64,000 nucleotides of DNA from Dicyema japonicum (lineage: Eukaryota; Dicyemida; Rhombozoa; Dicyemidae): assembly GCA_011109175.1 (NCBI GenBank), contig RDEW01000037.1, positions 36,441-100,440 on the forward strand, written 5' to 3'. Shown piece by piece: positions 55,126 to 64,000 of the stretch. The translations under genes were made by a program, and so were the position numbers. Position 1 is the stretch's first letter, and every line of letters starts with the position of its first letter. The notes below the pieces were generated by a model. That model had not been told where the DNA came from, did no database searches, and worked only from the letters and a program-made list of their open reading frames with translations.

Positions 55126-58100
55126 CTACATTGTGTAATGATCATTATTATCAAATTCATTACAATAATATAGATAAATTCAATAGTGCATATCGATTCA
55201 CAAGTAACACTTAGAATTTTCTTCAATTGTGTGATGATCATGATTACCTAATTCATACTATAATATTTGAAAAAGCTATATTGCATAACATTTCACATGT
55301 AAAGTAGAATAATTTCTATATTGTGTAATGAACATTATTAGCAAATTCATTACTATAATATTTTGATAATGCTATAGTTCATAACAAATTCACATGTAAT
55401 GTAGAAAATTTTCGGAGATTGCGTATTGATCATTATTATCTAATTCATTACAATAATATAGATAAATTCAATAGTGCATATCAATTCACAAGTAACACTT
55501 AGAATTTTCTTCAATTGTGTGATGATCATGATTACCTAATTCATTACTATAATATTTTGAAAAAGCTATATTGCATAACATTTCAAATGTAAAGTAGAAT
55601 AATTTCTACATTGTGTAATGATCATTATTATCAAATTCATTACAATATATAGATAAATTCAATAGTGCATATCGATTCACAAGTAACACTTAGAATTTTC
55701 TTCAATTGTGTGATGATCATGATTACCTAATTCATTACTATAATATTTGAAAAAGCTATATTGCATAACATTTCAAATGTAAAGTAGAATAATTTCTATA
55801 TTGTGTAATGAACATTATTAGCAAATTCATTACTATAATATTTTGATAATGCTATAGTTCATAACAAATTCACATGTAATGTAGAAAATTTTCGGAGATT
55901 GCGTATTGATCATTATTATCTAGTTCATTACAATAATATGGAATAATTCTATAGTGCATATCAATTAACAAGAACACTAAGAATTTTCGTCAATTGTGTA
56001 ATGATCATGATTATCTAATTCATTACAATAATATAGATAAATTCTATAATGCATATCAAGTGAAAATTATGTTGAATATTTTTCGTTAATTAATTAATGA
56101 TCTTCAATCTCTAATTGAGTACATTTATACGATCAGAATTGTGTGATGATCATTATTATCTAATTCTTTACTAAAATTTTTTTGATAAAGTTATTGTGCG
56201 ATTCAGGTCACAATTAATATATAATAACTTTCGAAGATTGTGTAATGATCATTATTATCAAATTCATTACAATAATATAGATAAATTCTATAATGCATAT
56301 AAAGTGAAAATTATGTTGAATATCTTTCTTGATCATTTAATGATCTTGAACTCTAATTGAGTACATTTATACTGTCAGAACCTATATTGCATAACAATTC
56401 ACAATAGTTTTGAGATACTTATTACATAATTAAATGATCAAGATTCTCAAATATCATCCATTAATATATGAAAAACCAAAATTGTGAATTGATCATGATT
56501 ATCTAATTCATTACTATATATTTTGATAAATCTATACTTCATAAAAATTCACATGTTAAGTAGAATATTTTCGTAGATTGTTTATTGATCATTATTATCT
56601 AATTCATTACAATAATATGGAATAATTCTATAGTGCATATCAATTAACAAGTAACAATAAGAATTTTCATCAATTGTGTAATGATCATAATTATCTAATT
56701 CATTACTATAATATTTTGAAAAAGCTATATTGCATAACATTTCACATGTAAAGTAGAATAATTTCTATATTGTGTAATGATCATTATTATCAAATTCATT
56801 ACAATACTATAGATAAATTCAATAGTGCATATCAATTCACAAGTAACACTTAGAATTTTCTTCAATTGTGTGATGATCATGATTACCTAATTCATTACTA
56901 TAATATTTTGAAAAGCTATATTGCATAACAATTCACATGTAAAGTAGAATAATTTCTATATTGTGTAATGATCATTATTATCAAATTCATTACAATAATA
57001 TAGATAAATTCTATAATGCATATAAAGTGAAAATTATGTTGAATATCTTTCTTGATCATTTAATGATCTTGAAATCTAATAGAGTACATTTATTCTGTCA
57101 GAATTGTGTGATGATCATTATTATCTAATTCTTTACTAAAATTTTTTTGATAAAGTTATTGCGCGAATCAGGTCACAATTAATATATAATAACTTTCGTA
57201 GATTGTGTAATGATCATGATTACCTAATTCATTACTATAATATTTTGAAAAAGCTATATGCATAACAATTCACTTAAAGTAGAATAATTTCTATATTGTG
57301 TAATGATCATTATTATCTAATTCATTACAATAATATAGATAAATTCTATAATGCATATCAAGTGAAAATTATGTTGAATATCTTTCTTGATCATTTAATG
57401 ATCTTGAACTCTAATTGAGTACATTTATACTGTCAGAATTGTGTGATGATCATTATTATCTAATTCTTTACTAAAATTTTTTTGATAAAGTTATTGTGCG
57501 AATCAGGTCACAATTAATATATAATAACTTTCGTAGATTGTGTAATGATCATGATTACCTAATTCATTACTATAATATTTTGAAAAAGCTATAGTGCAAA
57601 ACAATTCACTTAAAGTATAATTTCTATATTGTGTAATGATCATTATTATCTATTTCATTAAATAATATAGATAAATTCTATAATGCATATCAAGTGAAAA
57701 TTATGTTGAATATTTTTCGTTAATTAATTAATGATCTTGAATCTCTAATTGAGTACATTTATACGATCAGAATTGTGTGATGATCATTATTATCTAATTC
57801 TTTACTAAAATTTTTTTGATAAAGATATTGTGCGAATCAGGTCACAATTAATATATAATAACTTTCGTAGATTGTGTAATGATCATGATTACCTAATTCA
57901 TTACTATAATATTTTGATAAAGCTATACTTCATAAAAATTCACATGTTAAGTAGAAAATTTTCGTAGATTGCGTATTGATCATTATCATTTAATTCAATA
58001 CAATAATATGGAATAATTCTATAGTGCATATCACTTAAACAAGTAACACTAAGAATTTTCGTCAATTGTGTAATGATCATGATTATCTAATTCATTACTA

Positions 58101-61100
58101 TAATATTTTGAAAAAGCTATATTGCATAACATTTCACATGTAAAGTAGAATAATTTCTATATTGTGTAATGATCATTATTATCAAATTCATTACAATAAT
58201 ATAGATAAATTCAATAGTGCATATCAATTCACAAGTAACACTTAGAATTTTCTTCAATTGTGTGATGATCATGATTACCTAATTCATTACTATAATATTT
58301 TGAAAAAGCTATATTGCATAACATTTCACATGTAAAGTAGAATAATTTCTATATTGTGTAATGATCATTATTATCAAATTCATTACAATAATATAGATAA
58401 ATTCTATAATGCATCTCAAGTGAAAATTATGTTGAATATTTTTCGTTAATTAATTAATGATCTTGAGTACATTTATACGATCAGAATTGTGTGATGATCA
58501 TTATTATCTAATTCTTTACTAAAATTTTTTTGATAAAGTTATTGTGCGAATCAGGTCACAATTAATATATAATAACTTTCGAAGATTGTGTAATGATCAT
58601 TATTATCAAATTCATTACAATAATATAGATAAATTCTATAATGCGTATAAAGTGAAAATTATGTTGAATATTTTTCGTTAATTAATTAATGATCTTCAAT
58701 CTCTAATTGAGTACATTTATACGATCAGAATTGTGTGATGATCATTATTATCTAATTCAGAACCTATATTGCATAACAATTCACAATAGTTTTGAAATAC
58801 TTATTACATAATTAAATGATCAAGATTCTCAAATATCATCCATTAATATATGAAAAACCAAAATTGTGAATTGATCATGATTACCTAATTCATTACTATA
58901 ATATTTTGATAAAGCTATACTTCATAAAAATTCACATGTTAAGTAGAATATTTTCGTAGATTGTTTATTGATCATTATTATCTAGTTCATTACAATAATA
59001 TGGAATAATTCTATAGTGCATATCAATTAACAAGTAACACTAAGAATTTTCGTCAATTGTGTAATGATCATGATTATCTAATTCATTACAATAATATAGA
59101 TAAATTCTATAATGCATATCAAGTGAAAATTATGTTGAATATTTTTCGTTAATTAATTAATGATCTTCAATCTCTAATTGAGTACATTTATACGATCAGA
59201 ATTGTGTGATGATCATTATTATCTAATTCTTTACTAAAATTTTTTTGATAAAGTTATTGTGCGAATCAGGTCACAATTAATATATAATAACTTTCGAAGA
59301 TTGTGTATTGATCATTATTATCAAATTCATTACAATAATATAGATAAATTCTATAATGCGTATAAAGTGAAAATTATGTTGAATATCTTTCTTGATCATT
59401 TAATGATCTTGAACTCTAATTGAGTACATTTATACTGTCAGAACCTATATTGCATAACAATTCACAATAGTTTTGAAATACTTATTACATAATTAAATGA
59501 TCAAGATTCTCAAATATCATCCATTAATATATGAAAAACCAAAATTGTGAATTGATCATGATTACCTAATTCATTACTATAATATTTTGATAAAGCTATA
59601 CTTCATAAAAATTCACATGTTAAGTAGAATATTTTCGTAGATTGTTTATTGATCATTATTATCTAATTCATTACAATAATATGGAATAATTCTATAGTGC
59701 ATATCAATTAACAAGTAACAATAAGAATTTTCATCAATTGTGTAATGATCATAATTATCTAATTCATTACTATAATATTTTGAAAAAGCTATAGTGCAAA
59801 ACAATTCACTTAAAGTATAATTTCTATATTGTGTAATGATCATTATTATCTAATTCATTAAATAATATAGATAAATTCTATAATGCATCTCAAGTGAAAA
59901 TTATGTTGAATATTTTTCGTTAATTAATTAATGATCTTGAATCTCTAATTGAGTACATTTTATACGATCAGAATTGTGTGATGATCATGATTATCTAATT
60001 CTTTACTAAAATTTTTTTGATAAAGATATCGTGCAAATCAAGTCACAAGTAGTGTATAATAACTTTCGTAGATTGTTTAATGATCAGGATTACCTAATTC
60101 ATTACTATAATATTTTGATAATGCTATAGTTCATAACAAATTCACATGTTAAGTAGAAAATTTTCGTAGATTGTGTAATGATCATTATTATCAAATTCAA
60201 TACAATAATATGGAATAATTCTATAGTGCATATCACTTAACAAGTAACACTAAGAATTTTCGTCAATTGTGTAATGATCATGATTATCATAACATTCACA
60301 TGTAAAGTAGAATAATTTCTATATTGTCATTATTATCTAATTATTATATTGATAAATCTATACTTCATAAAAAATCACATGTTAAGTAGAATATTTTCGT
60401 AGATTGTTTATTGATCATTATTATCTAATTCATTACAATAATATGGAATAATTCTATAGTGCATATCAATTAACAAGTAACAATAAGAATTTTCATCAAT
60501 TGTGTAATGATCATGATTATCATAACATTCACATGTAAAGTAGAATAATTTCTATTGTCATTATCTAATTATTATATTGATAAATCTATACTTCATAAAA
60601 AATCACATGTAATGTAGAAAATTTTCGTAGATTGCGTATTGATCATTATTATCTAATTCATTACAATAATATGGAATAATTCTATAGTGCATATCAATTA
60701 ACAAGTAACAATAAGAATTTTCATCAATTGTGTAATGATCATGATTATCATAACATTTCACATGTAAAGTAGAATAATTTCTACATTGTGTAATGATCAT
60801 TATTATCAAATTCATTACAATAATATAGATAAATTCAATAGTGCATATCGATTCACAAGTAACACTTAGAATTTTCTTCAATTGTGTGATGATCATGATT
60901 ACCTAATTCATTACTATAATATTTTGAAAAAGCTATATTGCATAACATTTCACATGTAAAGTAGAATAATTTCTATATTGTGTAATGAACATTATTAGCA
61001 AATTCATTACTATAATATTTTGATAATGCTATAGTTCATAACAAATTCACATGTAATGTAGAAAATTTTCGTAGATTGCGTATTGATCATTATTATCTAG

Positions 61101-63577
61101 TTCATTACAATAATATGGAATAATTCTATAGTGCATATCAATTAACAAGAACACTAAGAATTTTCGTCAATTGTGTAATGATCATTATTATCTAATTCAT
61201 TACAATAATATAGATAAATTCTATAGTGCATATCAAGTGAAAATTATGTTGAATATTTTTCGTTAATTAATTAATGATCTTCAATCTCTAATTGAGTACA
61301 TTTATACGATCAGAATTGTGTGATGATCATTATTATCTAATCTTTACTAAAATTTTTTTGATAAAGTTATTGTGCGAATCAGGTCACAATTAATATATAA
61401 TAACTTTCGAAGATTGTGTATTGATCATTATTATCAAATTCATTACAATAATATAGATAAATTCTATAATGCGTATAAAGTGAAAATTATGTTGAATATC
61501 TTTCTTGATCATTTAATGATCTTGAACTCTAATTGAGTACATTTATACTGTCAGAACCTATATTGCATAACAATTCACAATAGTTTTGAGATACTTATTA
61601 CATAATTAAATGATCAAGATTCTCAAATATCATCCATTAATATATGAAAAACCAAAATTGTGAATTGATCATGATTACCTAATTCATTACTATAATATTT
61701 TGATAAAGCTATACTTCATAAAAATTCACATGTTAAGTAGAATATTTTCGTAGATTGTTTATTGATCATTATTATCTAATTCATTACAATAATATGGAAT
61801 AATTCTATAGTGCATATCAATTAACAAGTAACAATAAGAAATTTTTCATCAATTGTGTAATGATCATAATTATCTAATTCATTACTATAATATTTTGAAA
61901 AAGCTATATTGCATAACATTTCACATGTAAGTAGAATAATTTCTATATGTATTATGATCATTATTATAAATTCATTACAATATATAGATAAATTCAATAG
62001 TGCATATCAATTCACAAGTAACACTTAGAATTTTCTTCAATTGTGTGATGATCATGATTATTCATTACTTTGAAAAGCTATATTGCATAACATTTCACAT
62101 GTAAAGTAGAATAATTTCTATATTGTGTAATGATCATTATTATCAAATTCATTACAATAATATAGATAAATTCAATAATGCATATCAAGTGAAAATTGTG
62201 TTGAATATCTTTCTTATCATTTAATGATCTTGAACTCTAATGAGTACATATTTCTGTCAGAATTGTGTGATGATCATTATTATCTAATTCTTTACTAAAA
62301 TTTTTTTTGATAAAGTTATTGTGCGAATCAGGTCACAATTAATATATAATAACTTTCGTAGATTGTGTAATGATCATGATTACCTAATTCATTACTATAA
62401 TTTTGAAAAGCTATATGCAAACATTCACTTAAAGTAATAATTTCTATATTGTGTAATGATCATTATTATCTATTCATTAAATAATATAGATAAATTCTAT
62501 AATGCATATCAAGTGAAAATTATGTTGAATATTTTTCGTTAATTAATTAATGATCTTCAATCTCTAATTGAGTACATTTATACGATCAGAATTGAGTGAT
62601 GATCATTATTATCTAATTCTTTACTAAAATTTTTTTGATAAAGTTATTGTGCGAATCAGGTCACAATTAATATATAATAACTTTCGAAGATTGTGTAATG
62701 AACATTATTATCAAATTCATTACTATAATATAGATAAATTCTATAATGCATATAAAGTGAAAATTATGTTGAATATCTTTCTTGATCATTTAATGATCTT
62801 GAACTCTAATTGAGTACATTTATACTGTCAGAACCTATATTGCATAACAATTCACAATAGTTTTGAGATACTTATTACATAATTAAATGATCAAGATTCT
62901 CAAATATCATCCATTAATATATGAAAAACCAAAATTGTGAATTGATCATGATTACCTAATTCATTACTATAATATTTTGATAAATCTATACTTCATAAAA
63001 AATCACATGTTAAGTAGAATATTTTCGTAGATTGTTTATTGATCATTATTATCTAATTCATTACAATAATATGGAATAATTCTATAGTGCATATCAATTA
63101 ACAAGTAACAATGAGAATTTTCATCAATTGTGTAATGATCATGATTATCTAATTCATTACTATAATATTTTGAAAAAGCTATAGTGCATAACATTTGACA
63201 TGTAAAGTAGAATAATTTCTATATTGTGTAATGATCATTATTATCAAATTCATTACAATAATATAGATAAATTCTATAATGCATATCAAGTGAAAATTAT
63301 GTTGAATATCTTTCTTGATCATTTAATGATCTTGAACTCTAATGAGTACATTTATCTGTCAGAATTGTGTGATGATCATTATTATCTAATTCTTTACTAA
63401 AATTTTTTGATAAAGTTATGTGCGAATCATTCACAATTAATATATAATAACTTTCGAAGATTGTGTAATGATCATTATTATCAAATTCATTACAATAATA
63501 TAGATAAATTCTATAATGCGTATTAAGTGAAAATTATGTTGAATATTTTCGTAAAAATTAATTAATCTCTAATGAGT

Positions 63578-64000
63578 AGGTTCTGACAGTATAAATGTAC
63601 TCAATTAGAGTTCAAGATCATTAAATGATCAAGAAAGATATTCAACATAATTTTCACTTGATATGCATTATAGAATTTATCTATATTATTGTAATGAATT
63701 AGATAATAATGATCATTACACAGTAAAGAAATTATTCTACTTTAAGTGAAATGTTGTGCATATAGCTTTTTCAAAATATTATTGTAATGAATTAGGAAAT
63801 CATGATCATCACACAATCTACGAAAGTTATTATATATTAATTGTGACCTGATTTGCACATTAACTTTATCAAAAAAATTTTAGTAAAGAATTAGATAATC
63901 ATGATCATTACACAATTCTGATCGTATAAATGTACTCAATTAGAGTTCAAGATCATTAAATGATCAAGAAAGATTTTCAACATAATTTTCACTTGATATG
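63578..64000 (-). repeat. Satellite in inverted orientation
   Basis: From about 63578 (gttctgacagtataaatgta…) the sequence is the reverse complement of the standard series, for example of 61500-61560. It continues so to the window end, with ccat/atgatcatcacacaatctac in place of gattgtgtgatgatcat. Confidence 0.9.

Larger units (their letters stand above)
51726..64000. repeat. AT-rich satellite array with ~96-bp subunits and higher-order structure
   Basis: About 12.3 kb, running off the right edge. Subunits of roughly 96-101 bp, plus a shorter ~49-bp one, are seen from dyad positions 52014, 52111, 52160, 52261 and 52357. Most contain TGATCA, often within the 12-bp palindrome TAATGATCATTA (for example 52011-52022). 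Several diverged subunit types recur in partly ordered series: 'agctatattgcataacattt', 'tataatgcatatcaagtgaa', 'ttattgtgcgaatcaggtca', 'tatagtgcatatcaattaac' and 'tatacttcataaaaaatcac'. No gene is present. Long frames on the minus strand are by-products of the repeat. Centromeric or other heterochromatic location is possible but not shown. Confidence 0.95.

Noticed and set aside
52925-60896. Repeated minus-strand reading frames of 65-97 codons (for example 52925-53185, 54981-55241, 60603-60896) with identical translations
   Set aside because: They are products of the satellite repeat, low in complexity, rich in Ile/Tyr/Asn, and present only because the same higher-order unit recurs.
51726-64000. 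CRISPR-like array (regular short repeats with intervening sequence)
   Set aside because: The intervening segments are themselves repeated satellite subunits, there are no cas genes, and the window is clearly eukaryotic.

Overview
The window looks like metazoan nuclear DNA that is AT-rich, gene-poor and full of transposon relics. Four host-type genes sit together at about 13.9-24.4 kb: an epsin (minus), an SDR16C-like short-chain dehydrogenase (minus), a meckelin/TMEM67-like protein (plus) and an unrecognised immunoglobulin-like membrane protein (plus). Reading frames, family motifs and phase arithmetic place GT-AG introns of only 21-25 nt in the last three. Introns this short, with the standard stop codons, ciliary and endocytic animal genes and many LINEs, are what is known of dicyemid mesozoans. 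That assignment is an inference; no rRNA or mitochondrial marker is present.

About 0-13.7 kb and 24.4-51.4 kb are a graveyard of non-LTR retrotransposons on both strands. Labels used here: family A (RT with a C-terminal PD-(D/E)XK-like domain), B/C/D/F/G (APE endonuclease plus RT, Jockey/CR1-like), RTE-like (APE plus RT with an LRYADD-type motif) and RLE (RT with YLDD, then a Cys-Cys-His-Cys finger and a PD...D restriction-like endonuclease). One RLE element (45.84-48.7 kb) is nearly complete and starts with a PHD finger. Two SINE families occur: SINE1 (tRNA-derived, A and B boxes) and SINE2. Target-site duplications and nesting give a relative order of insertion. Small remains of LTR-type integrase and of a hAT/ZBED-type BED finger also occur.

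From 51.7 kb to the right edge lies one AT-rich satellite of about 96-bp subunits. Most subunits carry a palindrome around TGATCA. The subunits form higher-order repeats, including five near-identical 233-bp units. The array begins with a 15-bp inverted repeat made of its own sequence and flips orientation near 63,578.

Repeated themes are short perfect inverted repeats (15-32 bp) at element and satellite boundaries, a meckelin that appears to lack its whole ectodomain and starts at its own ATG, and SINE tails that resemble LINE tails. No bacterial operons, CRISPR arrays, rRNA genes or complete tRNA genes were seen.
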